Below, one piece after another: positions 1 to 9,408 of a stretch of DNA of 64,000 bases. Positions within the stretch are counted from its first letter, which is position 1. Each line of letters starts with the position of its first letter. This DNA comes from Streptomyces barringtoniae (GTDB lineage Bacteria; Actinomycetota; Actinomycetes; Streptomycetales; Streptomycetaceae). Made by a program: the position numbers and the translations under genes. The stretch is from NCBI RefSeq assembly GCF_020819595.1, contig NZ_JAJHNP010000023.1, positions 94,792 to 158,791 on the forward strand. Direction: 5' to 3'. Below the pieces are notes generated by a model. The model was not told where the DNA came from, did no database searches, and was given only the letters and a program-made list of their open reading frames with translations.

Positions 1-1331
1 ATGCTCAACGCGGAGTGCAACGCGTCGGCCGTGCCCCCGATGTCGTACGGGTTCACCACGAGCGCGTCGGTGCCCAGTTCCTCGTACGCTCCCGCCTCTC
101 GCGACAGCACCAGCGCGCAGCCCTCGTCGGAGACGACCGGTACCTCCTTGGCGACCAGGTTCATGCCGTCCCGGATGGGGTTGACCAGCGCCACGTCGGC
201 GAGCCGGTACGCGGCCAGGGAGCGTGCGAAGTCGTCCTTGACGTGCAGGACGACCGGCGTCCAACCGGCCGTACCGAAGGTCGAGTTGATCTCCTCGGCC
301 ACCCGCTGGACCTCGGCCGTGTAGTCCCGGTACACGGCGAGGTCCTGCCGCGACGGGTACGCGAACGCGAGGTGCACCACCCGTTCACGCCACTCGGGGT
401 GGTCGTCCAGCAGCTGCCGGTACGCCAGCAGGCCGCGCACGATGTTCTTGGACAGCTCGGTGCGGTCGACGCGCACGATGGTGCTGCGGCCTTCGCCGAT
501 CTCCGCGCGCAGCGCCGCCATCCGCTCGTCCACATCGGGCTCATGGGCCCGCTTGCGCAGGAAGTCGGCGTCCGCGCCGAGCCCGTGCACACCGACCCGC
601 ATGGCCGGGGCCCCGGGTCCCAGCACCGCGTGGCAGCACGCCGTGAACGCGTCCGCCCAGCGCCTGGTCAGGAACGCCGCCCGGTCCGCGCCCAGGATGC
701 CGTTCAGCAGCTCGGCGGCGATGTCGTCGGGCAGCAGCCGGAAGTACTCCGGGGGCGCCCACGGCGTGTGCGAGAAGTGGCCGATCCGCAGGTCGGGGCG
801 GAGTGCGCGGAGCATGCCGGGCACCAGGCACAGGTGGTAGTCCTGCACCAGCACCGCCGCCCCCTCGGCCGCCGCCTCGGCGAGTGCCTCGGCGAACGCG
901 CGGTTGTAGGCCTCGTACGACGACCACTGCCGCCGGAACTCCGCGTCGAAGACCGGCTCCAGCGGGGTCTGGTACAGCATGTGGTGCACGAACCACAGCA
1001 CCGAGTTGGCGATGCCGTTGTAGGCGTCCGAGTGCACCTGCGCGTCGATGTCCAGCATCCGCACCCGCTGCCCGCCGGTGTCCTCGACCGGCAGCAGCCC
1101 GCCGCGCGCACGCCGTACGGCCTCCCGGTCGCCGTCGCCGAGCGCCGCGCACACCCACAGCGAGTCCGCGTCCGGCCCGATGGCCGACAGCCCCGAGACC
1201 AGCCCGCCGCCGCCCCGCTTGGCGCGCAGCGAGCCGGCCCCCTCCTCGTCGTCCACCGTGTACGAAACCGGGCCGCGGTTGGACGCGACCAGCACCTGAG
1301 CTCTCTCGGCAGCACCGTGCGTGGAAGCCAT
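1..1331 (-). CDS. otsA: Trehalose-6-phosphate synthase (GT20), 3' end outside window
   Basis: This gene makes trehalose 6-phosphate from a nucleotide-diphosphate glucose and glucose 6-phosphate in the cytosol. It reads on the minus strand from ATG at 1331 and is still open at base 1, so about 443 residues are visible of a family that is usually 450–480. The start reads MASTHGAAERAQVLVASNRG, the GT20 N-terminus, followed by the RGGGGLVSGL sugar-phosphate loop near residue 40. Later blocks include VLVQDYHLCLVP and NPIRDGMNLVAKE with the conserved acidic residues. The hexamer TAGGTT ends 7 nt before the ATG, so the mRNA may be leaderless, although GAGG also lies there. It lies 82 bp downstream of gpgS on the same strand, suggesting a shared solute or stress unit. 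Confidence 0.93.
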   Translation of the reverse strand, partial: MASTHGAAERAQVLVASNRGPVSYTVDDEEGAGSLRAKRGGGGLVSGLSAIGPDADSLWVCAALGDGDREAVRRARGGLLPVEDTGGQRVRMLDIDAQVHSDAYNGIANSVLWFVHHMLYQTPLEPVFDAEFRRQWSSYEAYNRAFAEALAEAAAEGAAVLVQDYHLCLVPGMLRALRPDLRIGHFSHTPWAPPEYFRLLPDDIAAELLNGILGADRAAFLTRRWADAFTACCHAVLGPGAPAMRVGVHGLGADADFLRKRAHEPDVDERMAALRAEIGEGRSTIVRVDRTELSKNIVRGLLAYRQLLDDHPEWRERVVHLAFAYPSRQDLAVYRDYTAEVQRVAEEINSTFGTAGWTPVVLHVKDDFARSLAAYRLADVALVNPIRDGMNLVAKEVPVVSDEGCALVLSREAGAYEELGTDALVVNPYDIGGTADALHSALS

Positions 1332-1413
1332 GGTCCTCAACCTAGCCCGGCCCGGAAACGCTCAAACGTACGGCCACGCCCGGCACGCCGCCGTATACGA
1401 CCCCGCGACCGGT

Positions 1414-2358
1414 TCACGCCACCCTGCGCTCGGCGTACTCCGCGATCTCCACCATCGGCGGCCGTTCCTCGGTGTCCACCGAGTAGGTGCGCGGCTCGAA
1501 GCCGTCCTCGCCCCGCTCGAACTGGGTGAGGGAGGGGCGGATCAGATGGCCGCGGGCCAGCCGGAGCTGGGCCGTGCGGTAGATCGCCGCCGCCATCCTG
1601 CCGAGCGCCTGTCCGTCCTGGTGGCGGTGCTTGCGCACGCCCACGTCCACCTGCGCCAGTGCGTCGAGGCCGACCAGGTGCAGGGCGTCCACCAGCATGC
1701 CCAGCTCCACGCCGTACCCGACGGGGAACGGCAGCTGCTCCAGCAGCGAGCGCCGGGCCGCGTACTCGCCGCCGAGCGGCTGCACGAAGCCGGCCAGCTG
1801 CGGCCAGTGCATGTTCAGCAGCGGGCGGGCCATCAGCTCGGTGACCCGGCCGCCCTGCCCGGTGGCGCCGCCCAGCGGGCGGTCGTACATGCCCTTGACC
1901 AGGTCCACCCCGGGCTCGGTGAGCAGCGGGCCGACGATCCCGCAGACGAAGTCGGAGGAGAACTCCCTCAGGTCCGCGTCGATGAAACAGACGATGTCCC
2001 CGTCGGTGACCAGGAGCGAGCGCCACAGCACCTCACCCTTTCCGGGGACGGCGGGGACGCGGGGCAGGATCTCGTCCCGGTGAACGACCCGCGCGCCCGC
2101 GGCGGCGGCGACCTCGGAGGTGCGGTCGGTGGAGCCGGAGTCGACCACCACGATCTCGTCGACGAGGGGGACCTGCTCCACGAGGTCGTGGCGGATGATC
2201 GCGACGATGTCGCCGACCGTCTCCTCCTCGTTGAGCGCGGGCAGTACGACACTGATCGTCTGGCCGGTGCGCTGCTTGGCGGCCAGGATCCGGTGGAGCG
2301 GGCGATCGGCCACGGACCAGGAGCGGGTGGCCAGCCAGCGCTCGACTTCTTCCAGCAC
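1414..2358 (-). CDS. gpgS: Glucosyl-3-phosphoglycerate synthase (GT2 family)
   Basis: The 314-residue protein matches GpgS, which transfers glucose from an NDP-glucose to 3-phosphoglycerate, the first step towards glucosylglycerate. Visible motifs are the GT-A start ISVVLPALNEEETVGDIV (about residues 35–52), VDSGSTDRT, and the metal-binding FIDADLREF near residue 130. PLGGEYAARR and KHRHQD near residues 195–250 also fit the family. The start is GTG at 2358 with GAGGAG about 10 nt upstream. It lies just upstream of otsA on the same strand and diverges from the riboswitch-controlled thrC. A role in compatible-solute synthesis is inferred from family and neighbour. Confidence 0.88.
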   Translation of the reverse strand: MLEEVERWLATRSWSVADRPLHRILAAKQRTGQTISVVLPALNEEETVGDIVAIIRHDLVEQVPLVDEIVVVDSGSTDRTSEVAAAAGARVVHRDEILPRVPAVPGKGEVLWRSLLVTDGDIVCFIDADLREFSSDFVCGIVGPLLTEPGVDLVKGMYDRPLGGATGQGGRVTELMARPLLNMHWPQLAGFVQPLGGEYAARRSLLEQLPFPVGYGVELGMLVDALHLVGLDALAQVDVGVRKHRHQDGQALGRMAAAIYRTAQLRLARGHLIRPSLTQFERGEDGFEPRTYSVDTEERPPMVEIAEYAERRVA

Positions 2359-2521
2359 GGTCTGCGGCTCCTCACTGTTCGTGATGGCACGGGCTGCACC
2401 GTGTGATCCATCTCGCGGTTCGGACGACTATCTCAACTGTCCTGGCCTTCGGTTACAGTCTTGAACAACGCCGATGACCATCGCATGTCGAGGGCCGGAG
2501 GGCGTTCACAACCGCATACCG

Positions 2522-2656
2522 CTCATCCAGAGGGGCAGAGGGAAACGGCCCGATGAAGCCCCGGCAACCCTCCAGTCGGTTCTCGCTCCGCGAGGCTCCC
2601 GGCTAGGGAAGGTGCCAAATCCGTCTCACGGCGAGGTGCGTCGTGAGGAAGATGAG
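2522..2656 (+). ncRNA. SAM-I (S-box) riboswitch in the thrC leader
   Basis: The leader has the S-box hallmarks in order. The 5' P1 strand CTCATC (2522–2527) is followed by AGAGG, then GGCCCGATGAAGCC, CCGGCAACC, a variable hairpin, and GGTGCCAAATCC. The 3' P1 strand GATGAG (2651–2656) is exactly complementary to CTCATC. The Shine-Dalgarno GAGGAGAAAGG (2654–2664) overlaps the 3' P1 strand, and no terminator hairpin lies between the aptamer and thrC. Control is therefore probably translational: SAM-stabilised P1 would mask the ribosome site. A possible -10, TACAGT, is at 2454–2459. Confidence 0.9.
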
Positions 2657-2675
2657 GAGAAAGGGCCTCGCCTCC

Positions 2676-3959
2676 ATGGCTGTGCAGACAGTTGCAAGCT
2701 CCACCGATTCCACCGTAGACCTCGGTCCCGCCGCGGCCCTGAGCTGTCGCGAGTGCGGCCACCGCGTCCCGCTCGGCCCGGTGTTCGCCTGCGAGGAGTG
2801 TTTCGGCCCGCTGGAGATCGCCTACGACTTCTCCGCCTACGACACCGAAGAGCTGCGCCGCCGTATCGAGTCCGGTCCCGCGAACATCTGGCGGTACGCG
2901 CCGCTGCTGCCGGTCCCGGCCGACGTCGCCGACAAGCCGAACCTGAACCCGGGCTGGACGAAGCTCGTCAAGGCCGACAACCTCGCGCGTGAACTCGGCA
3001 TCACCGGCGGCCTGTTCGTCAAGGACGACTCCGGCAACCCGACCCACTCCTTCAAGGACCGCGTGGTGGCCCAGGCCCTGGAGGCCGCCCGCGCCTTCGG
3101 CTTCACCACCCTGTCCTGCTCCTCCACCGGCAACCTCGCCGGTGCCGTCGGCGCGGCCGCGGCCCGGGCCGGCTTCCGCTCCTGCGTGTTCATCCCGCAC
3201 GACCTGGAGCAGGGCAAGGTCGTCATGGCCGCGATCTACGGCGGCGACCTCGTCGGCATCGAGGGCAACTACGACGACGTGAACCGCTTCTGTTCCGAGC
3301 TGATCGGCGACCCGGCCGGCGAGGGCTGGGGCTTCGTCAACGTCAACCTGCGGCCGTACTACGCCGAGGGCTCCAAGACCCTCGCGTACGAGATCTGCGA
3401 GCAGCTCGGCTGGCGGCTGCCCGACCAGATCGTGGTCCCGATCGCCTCCGGCTCCCAGCTCACGAAGATCGACAAGGGACTGCAGGAGCTGATCAAGCTC
3501 GGTCTGGTCGAGGACAAGCCGTACAAGATCTTCGGTGCGCAGGCCGAGGGCTGCTCGCCGGTGTCCACCGCCTTCAAGGCCGGGCACGACGTCGTACGGC
3601 CCCAGAAGCCGAACACCATCGCCAAGTCCCTCGCCATCGGCAACCCGGCCGACGGGCCGTACGTCCTGGACATCGCGCGCCGCACCGGCGGTGCCGTGGA
3701 GGACGTGACGGACGAGGAAGTCGTCGACGCCATCAAGCTGCTGGCCCGCACCGAGGGCATCTTCGCCGAGACCGCGGGCGGTGTGACCGTCGGCGTCACC
3801 CGCAAGCTGGTCAAGGACGGCGTCCTGGACCCGACGAAGACCACGGTGGTCCTCAACACCGGCGATGGCCTGAAGACCCTCGACGCGGTGGCCGGTACGG
3901 GGCTGACCGCGACGATTCGTCCCAACCTCGACTCGTTCCACGAGGCCGGACTCGCGTAG
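2676..3959 (+). CDS. thrC: Threonine synthase
   Basis: This PLP enzyme converts O-phosphohomoserine to threonine. The 427-residue product begins with a zinc-finger-like segment, LSCRECGHRVPLGPVFACEECFGPLE, typical of actinobacterial ThrC. The PLP-lysine motif GNPTHSFKDR lies at about residue 125 and the phosphate-binding SSTGNLAGAVG follows. I chose ATG 2676 (MAVQTVASSTDST) because AAAGGG lies 10 nt upstream; ATG 2652 and GTG 2643 are in frame but lie inside the riboswitch P1 and ribosome site. Control by a SAM riboswitch fits competition for O-phosphohomoserine between threonine and methionine synthesis. Confidence 0.95.
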   Translation: MAVQTVASSTDSTVDLGPAAALSCRECGHRVPLGPVFACEECFGPLEIAYDFSAYDTEELRRRIESGPANIWRYAPLLPVPADVADKPNLNPGWTKLVKADNLARELGITGGLFVKDDSGNPTHSFKDRVVAQALEAARAFGFTTLSCSSTGNLAGAVGAAAARAGFRSCVFIPHDLEQGKVVMAAIYGGDLVGIEGNYDDVNRFCSELIGDPAGEGWGFVNVNLRPYYAEGSKTLAYEICEQLGWRLPDQIVVPIASGSQLTKIDKGLQELIKLGLVEDKPYKIFGAQAEGCSPVSTAFKAGHDVVRPQKPNTIAKSLAIGNPADGPYVLDIARRTGGAVEDVTDEEVVDAIKLLARTEGIFAETAGGVTVGVTRKLVKDGVLDPTKTTVVLNTGDGLKTLDAVAGTGLTATIRPNLDSFHEAGLA

Positions 3960-3964
3960 CCGTT

Positions 3965-4052
3965 ATCGTCTGCGGGCCGCGGGGCCTGGTCGCGCCACGC
4001 GGCGGCAGCCGCAGACGAAACACGGCCCCGCGCCCCTTCCGGGGGCGCCTAC
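3965..4052 (+). repeat. Dispersed intergenic repeat, copy 1
   Basis: This GC-rich segment follows the thrC stop. It carries GGTCGCGCCACGCGGCGG, AGCCGCAGACG and CACGGCCCCGCGCCCCTT in that order. The same blocks recur at about 38092–38163 (inverted) and 59990–60070, always between genes. The blocks can form small hairpins (GCGGC/GCCGC, GGGGC/GCCCC). I read it as a Streptomyces-type intergenic repeat with possible terminator or mRNA-end function. Confidence 0.6.
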
Positions 4053-4072
4053 CCTGACCGGAGGTCACAAGC

Positions 4073-4348
4073 ATGAGCGTCACTGTCCGCATCCCGACCA
4101 TCCTGCGCACCTACACGGGCGGGCAGGCCGAGGTCGCCGCCGAGGGCGCGACCCTCGCCGAGGTCATCGCCGACCTGGAGAAGAACCACACCGGCATCGC
4201 CGCCCGCGTCCTGGACGACCAGGGCAAGCTGCGCCGGTTCGTCAATGTGTACGTCAACGACGACGACGTCCGCTTCGAGCAGGGCCTGGAGACCGCCACC
4301 CCGGACGGCGCCGGAGTCTCCATCATTCCGGCCGTCGCCGGCGGCTGA
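4073..4348 (+). CDS. cysO: MoaD/ThiS-family sulfur carrier, CysO-like
   Basis: The 91-residue ubiquitin-fold protein ends in the thiocarboxylate-forming tail VAGG. It starts MSVTVRIPTILRTYTGGQ, as CysO-type carriers do. It probably carries sulfur as a C-terminal thiocarboxylate for cysteine synthesis; a MoaD or ThiS role is less likely because no moa or thi genes are nearby. ATG 4073 is preceded by GGAGG (about 4060). It lies 113 bp after thrC on the same strand, separated by the intergenic repeat. The partner CysM and Mec-type protease are not in this window. Confidence 0.8.
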   Translation: MSVTVRIPTILRTYTGGQAEVAAEGATLAEVIADLEKNHTGIAARVLDDQGKLRRFVNVYVNDDDVRFEQGLETATPDGAGVSIIPAVAGG

Positions 4349-4350
4349 TC

Positions 4351-4365
4351 GTTACCTTAGGTAAC
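4351..4365. promoter_or_regulatory. Interrupted palindrome GTTACC-TTA-GGTAAC
   Basis: Two perfect 6-bp arms flank TTA right after the cysO stop and before the terminator hairpin. It could be an operator or a minor mRNA structure; nothing nearby decides. Confidence 0.3.
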
Positions 4366-4386
4366 GTCAGTTACGCATTGTTCATG

Positions 4387-4425
4387 GAATTGCCTCCTCC
4401 GCGAGAGAAGCGGAGGGGGCAATTC
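4387..4425 (+). terminator. Hairpin terminator after cysO
   Basis: Arms GAATTGCCTCCTCCGC (4387–4402) and GCGGAGGGGGCAATTC (4410–4425) pair over 16 bp with one G·U, around a 7-nt loop. A weak T-containing tail (TGTGTGATT) follows. Confidence 0.8.
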
Positions 4426-4641
4426 TGTGTGATTGAGCGCGGTAGAGTTGGGGAACGCGCTCCGGGGCCGACCGGTCGGGAGCCTTGTATTCATGCCGCA
4501 CGCCCGACAAGAAGTAGCCAAAGTCGGCGCGTCTTATGCGGCTTTTGTGGTGATCTGAGGGGCCCGACTTGCCCTGAAGTCGGGTGAATTCTCATCACAT
4601 TCCGGACCGTTCCCGTCCAGAATTCTCGTCCGATTGACCTG

Positions 4642-4669
4642 TTGCAGACGGCAGTTGGACAGATACATT
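4642..4669 (+). promoter_or_regulatory. Candidate promoter of the cold-shock gene
   Basis: TTGCAG (4642–4647) and TACATT (4664–4669) are 16 bp apart. Transcription from here would give a leader of about 105 nt, as is common for cold-shock genes. The rest of the 4426–4780 gap shows no coding frame I believe. A GAATTCTC direct repeat occurs near 4587 and 4620. Confidence 0.4.
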
Positions 4670-4780
4670 CAGCCGCGGTCGACGCGTTCCGGCGCACGCC
4701 CCCGACCAATGGGGGGTGAGGTCTGACCCGGGTCCGCGAAGTGTGGATCTGTGCAAGGGCCAGTAATAGGGGAGTTAGGC

Positions 4781-4987
4781 ATGGCTCAGGGCACCGTCAA
4801 GTGGTTCAACGCGGAGAAGGGGTACGGCTTCATCGCGGTCGACGGTGGTGCGGATGTTTTCGTCCACTACAGCGCGATCCAGATGGACGGTTACCGCACC
4901 CTGGAAGAGGGACAGCGGGTCGACTTCGAGATCTCGCAGGGTCAGAAGGGCCCGCAGGCGGACATGGTCCGGCTGGCGACCAGCTGA
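4781..4987 (+). CDS. Cold-shock protein (CspA family)
   Basis: A 68-residue single OB-fold RNA chaperone. The RNP1 motif KGYGFIAV and RNP2 motif VFVHYSAI are intact, and the protein starts GTVKWFNAEKG like all CspA proteins. ATG 4781 is preceded by AGGGGAG. An in-frame upstream GTG at 4751 would add ten unlikely residues. The gene stands alone between two strong hairpins, just upstream of groEL2, as in other Streptomyces (scoF4-like position). Confidence 0.95.
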   Translation: MAQGTVKWFNAEKGYGFIAVDGGADVFVHYSAIQMDGYRTLEEGQRVDFEISQGQKGPQADMVRLATS

Positions 4988-5028
4988 AGCACGCGTCGGC
5001 AGACAGCGACGTTCTTCTGTTCATCTTC

Positions 5029-5062
5029 GAAGGGTCCGTACCTCCTGGGGTACGGACCCTTC
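5029..5062. terminator. Hairpin terminator after the cold-shock gene
   Basis: GAAGGGTCCGTACC (5029–5042) pairs perfectly over 14 bp with GGTACGGACCCTTC (5049–5062) around a 6-nt loop. Confidence 0.85.
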
Positions 5063-5122
5063 GTCATGCCCGGCGCCCCCTGTTCGCGCGCGGCTGAGCG
5101 CTCCCCCGCCATGCCCGAGGCG

Positions 5123-5167
5123 CTTGCACTCGGGGGTGCCGAGTGCTAATCATTGGCGTTAGCACTC
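5123..5167 (+). promoter_or_regulatory. CIRCE (HrcA operator) with three arms, overlapping the groEL2 promoter
   Basis: CTTGCACTC (5123–5131), nine bases, then GAGTGCTAA (5141–5149) form a CIRCE. GAGTGCTAA then pairs again across another nine bases with TTAGCACTC (5159–5167), a perfect second inverted repeat sharing the middle arm. A sigmaHrdB-like promoter, TTGCAC (5124–5129) and TAATCA (5147–5152) with 17 bp between, lies within it. HrcA would thus cover the -35, -10 and start site. Confidence 0.9.
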
Positions 5168-5312
5168 TGAAGGTGAGAGTGACAGTGAAGGACCGGGTCG
5201 GTGAGGCCCGCAGGCCGGGTGGGGCAAGGAACCACGAGGCCGGCGAGCCGTCCGTCGCGGGCGCGGGCGCGGTCCGAAGGAATCACCCCCAGTCCTGGAG
5301 GGACCACTTCAC

Positions 5313-6935
<1,623 letters not shown>

Positions 6936-6968
6936 TCGACCTGACGGTTGATCGCCTGTCCTTCGGAC

Positions 6969-7010
6969 CGAGGGCGGCACTCCCAGCTTGTGGCTGGGGT
7001 GCCGCCCTCG
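6969..7010. terminator. Hairpin terminator after groEL2
   Basis: CGAGGGCGGCACTCCCAGC and GCTGGGGTGCCGCCCTCG pair over 18 bp with one bulged base and a 5-nt loop. Lying between convergent genes, it may serve both. Confidence 0.85.
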
Positions 7011-7025
7011 GGCGTTTGCCGAAGG

Positions 7026-7670
7026 CTAGGTCCTCGGTGTGACCGCCACCGACAGCGTGTCGCCCGGCCTCAGCCTGTTGTAGAGCCATACGGCGTTCTT
7101 CGTGTCGAGGCCGATCCAGGCGCCGCGGGGGCCGCAGGCGAGTGAGCCGACGTAGAGGCTGGACCTGTCGGTGCCGCGCAGCTCGACCACGTACGGTTCG
7201 GCCACCTTGCAGGCGGACTTGGTGAGTCCGTAGGCCGTGTCCCGTGTGAGGTCGAGTTTCGCGGCGACGGTCAGCAGGCCGGCGGAGGGGCGGGTCGGGT
7301 AGCCCGAGGTGATGCGCATGACCCGGCCGTCGACGGTCAGGGCCCGCTTCTCGAAGTCCACCGTGCCGGTGACCGGGGTCGCGAGAGGGGTGGGGGTGGG
7401 AGTGGGGGACGCCGGGAGCCGGGGAGCGGTGGCCGCCGGGGCCTGGCGGTGGGCCGGAGTGCCGTCGCCCGGGTTCAGCGCGAGTGCGAAGGCCGCCAGG
7501 GCGAGGGCCGCGGCGCCCGCGCCGAGGACGAGGACCGTGCGACGGCGGCGGCCCCGGCGGACGGCGCGGCGGCGGATCCCGGGAGCGCCGAGGGCCGGCG
7601 GGGTCTCGTTCGCCGTCGCCAACTCGCGGAGTGCGGTGGTCAGGTCGTCCGGGACGAGGTCATCCGACAC
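7026..7670 (-). CDS. Membrane protein coupled to an ECF sigma factor
   Basis: The 214-residue protein has a cytosolic N-terminus (VSDDLVPDDLTTALRELA...), a basic patch RRGRRRR, one transmembrane helix (VLVLGAGAAALALAAFALAL, about residues 48–67), a Pro/Thr linker and an external domain. The order resembles sigma-associated membrane proteins, but I see no zinc anti-sigma motif. GTG 7670 is preferred because GGAGG lies 7 nt upstream and it overlaps the sigma stop by 11 nt; a longer frame from 7697 would overlap more. It may restrain or sense for the sigma factor; this is inferred from position only. Confidence 0.75.
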   Translation of the reverse strand: MSDDLVPDDLTTALRELATANETPPALGAPGIRRRAVRRGRRRRTVLVLGAGAAALALAAFALALNPGDGTPAHRQAPAATAPRLPASPTPTPTPLATPVTGTVDFEKRALTVDGRVMRITSGYPTRPSAGLLTVAAKLDLTRDTAYGLTKSACKVAEPYVVELRGTDRSSLYVGSLACGPRGAWIGLDTKNAVWLYNRLRPGDTLSVAVTPRT

Positions 7671-8175
7671 GGCCGCCCTCCTTCCGTACCGGCTCATCGG
7701 CCTCGTCCGTGCCCAGCTGCTTCGCCAGTGCCGCCCGGCCCCGGGACAGCCGGGCCTTGACCGTGCCCACGGGCGCGCCGGTCTCGGAGGCTACCTGCTC
7801 GACACTCAAGTCGCACAGATGGTGCAGGACGATCGCCAACCGCTGCGCCTGGGGCAATTGGCGCAACGCGGCCACCAGGGCGGTGTGTTCGGGACCGGGG
7901 CCGGGAGTCGACTCGGGCGGCGTGTGCCGTCGCATCAGTTCCAGCCAGCGCCTGGCGCGCCGCCAGCGGCTGACCGCCAGCCGTACGGCGACCGTGCGGA
8001 TCCAGGCCTCGGGGGCGCTGTCGGCCAGGAAGGACTTCCGCCGGTCCCAGGCGCGTACGAACGCCTCCTGCACCACGTCCTGGGCCTCGCCGTGGTCTCC
8101 GGTGAAGGCATAGAGCTGCCCGGTCAGGCGGGGGAAGGCCGCCGCGTAGAAAGCGTCGAACTCGTCCTCGGTCAT
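7660..8175 (-). CDS. ECF (SigE-like) RNA polymerase sigma factor
   Basis: A 171-residue two-domain sigma factor. Sigma2 appears as FYAAAFPRLTGQLYAFTGDHGEAQDVVQEAFVRAW with the core-binding region near residues 10–45. Sigma4 appears as LPQAQRLAIVLHHLCDLSVEQVASETGAPVGTVKARLSRGR with its helix-turn-helix near residues 120–150. It is cotranscribed with the membrane protein downstream. ATG 8175 has GGAGGG only 2 nt upstream, unusually close. Six helically phased AAGAC repeats precede it. Divergent from the sigma-like fusion gene at 8344. Confidence 0.9.
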   Translation of the reverse strand: MTEDEFDAFYAAAFPRLTGQLYAFTGDHGEAQDVVQEAFVRAWDRRKSFLADSAPEAWIRTVAVRLAVSRWRRARRWLELMRRHTPPESTPGPGPEHTALVAALRQLPQAQRLAIVLHHLCDLSVEQVASETGAPVGTVKARLSRGRAALAKQLGTDEADEPVRKEGGRVG

Positions 8176-8188
8176 GCCCTCCGCCGGA

Positions 8189-8244
8189 GTCTTGCCGCGT
8201 CTTGCTGAGTCTTACCGGGTCTCTCTGCTGTCTTTCTGTGTCTT
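8189..8244 (-). promoter_or_regulatory. Six helically phased GTCTT/AAGAC iterons upstream of the sigma gene
   Basis: On the plus strand GTCTT (or GTCTC) begins at 8189, 8199, 8209, 8219, 8230 and 8240, a spacing of 10, 10, 10, 11 and 10 bp. The array covers 14–69 bp upstream of the sigma start. All copies face one side of the helix, suggesting binding by a multimeric regulator or a phased bend. Confidence 0.5.
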
Positions 8245-8343
8245 GCGTTTCCCGTGCAACCCGCCTGTCCCGCCCGTGCGTACAGGTCCCGTGGGCCGCG
8301 AGCGCGGCGTACATCGAAACACACGTGACCGAAGGAGAAGACG

Positions 8344-9408
8344 ATGCGGACGGGTGCCCGGATCCATGACGACTTCGCCGCCTGCGCGCGCGCCTGCTGG
8401 CCCCGGCTCCTCGTCACCGCGCGGTTGCTCACCGAGGACCTGCCCGAGGCGGAGGAACTGGCGCGGAGGACGCTGATACGGGTGTACGCGCGCTGGCGCC
8501 GCGTTCCGCGCAACGACGTCGACTTCCACGTACGGCGTCACCTCGTGCGGAGCCGGCTGCGGCGGCCGTGGCCGCTCGTGGGCCGTGCCGCCCGGCAGCG
8601 GGCCGTGCTGGTGCTGCGGTACGGCGAGGGGCTGCCGGACGCGCAGATCGGTCAGCTGCTCGGCATCTCCAAGGGCGCGGTGCGCCACGTCGCCAGGCGT
8701 GGGACGAAGGCGGCCGGGGGTGACGAACAGCGGCTGCGCGAGGCCTACGCCGCCGTGGCCGCTGACGTGGTTCCCGGCCCGCTCCCGCTGGACGCGGTGA
8801 CCGCACGGGGGCGGGCGAGGCGGCGGCGCCGGGCCGCGGTGGCCGCCGGTGCCTGCGCGGTGGTGCTGGTGGCCGGGGGCTCCCTCGCCGTCGGCCGGAT
8901 CGCCGGGAGCGGCCACGGTGAGTCGTCCGGTACGGCGGGCAGTCGGGCGGTGGGTTCCGTACGGATCGTGGCGCCCGGGGAGCGGGTGCAGGCGGCGCCC
9001 GGCGTGGAGATGTGGCTGACCGCGGACGGCAGCCACTGGTCGACGCCGCAACAGGCCGACCAGTTCCGCGGGTTGGACGCCTACTCGCGCCACGAGCCGG
9101 GGGTGTCCCTGCAGGCGGAGCCGGTCGAGGGCAGGTACTTCCTGTCCGGCCTGTACTACGGCGTCACCGGGGACCCGGGACGCGTCGAGCTGAGCACCGG
9201 TCACCGTCGGGTCGCCGCCAAGGTGCTCACCCTGGCGGGCAGTCCCGGCTGGGGGGTCTGGTACGCGACCACGTCGCTGTCCGCACAGGACACCAAGGCG
9301 CTCATCGTCGAGGGTATGGAGAAGACCCGGGGCGGTGAGGGCGTCAGGGTGTACGACGCCGCGGGCGCCGTCGTGGCACGGCTGCGGAGCGGGGGGTGGT
9401 CGGCATGA
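8344..9408 (+). CDS. Sigma-factor-like protein fused to a membrane/extracytoplasmic domain
   Basis: The 354-residue protein starts with a shortened SigE-type sigma factor. Residues 10–60 (LVTARLLTEDLPEAEELARRTLIRVYARWRRV) match sigma2, and 85–125 (RQRAVLVLRYGEGLPDAQIGQLLGISKGAVRH) match sigma4; the usual linker is nearly absent. A basic RGRARRRRR stretch precedes a transmembrane helix near residues 168–188, and the remaining about 165 residues are extracytoplasmic with no family I recognise. ATG 8344 follows GAAGGAGAAG. The stop overlaps the next start (ATGA), so it is coupled to the PBP-like gene. It may be a membrane-tethered transcription factor or an antagonist of the neighbouring sigma. 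Confidence 0.8.
   Translation: MRTGARIHDDFAACARACWPRLLVTARLLTEDLPEAEELARRTLIRVYARWRRVPRNDVDFHVRRHLVRSRLRRPWPLVGRAARQRAVLVLRYGEGLPDAQIGQLLGISKGAVRHVARRGTKAAGGDEQRLREAYAAVAADVVPGPLPLDAVTARGRARRRRRAAVAAGACAVVLVAGGSLAVGRIAGSGHGESSGTAGSRAVGSVRIVAPGERVQAAPGVEMWLTADGSHWSTPQQADQFRGLDAYSRHEPGVSLQAEPVEGRYFLSGLYYGVTGDPGRVELSTGHRRVAAKVLTLAGSPGWGVWYATTSLSAQDTKALIVEGMEKTRGGEGVRVYDAAGAVVARLRSGGWSA

Noticed and set aside
4378..4587. 69-codon frame between cysO and the cold-shock gene
   Set aside because: It runs through the terminator hairpin and lacks a ribosome site and codon bias.
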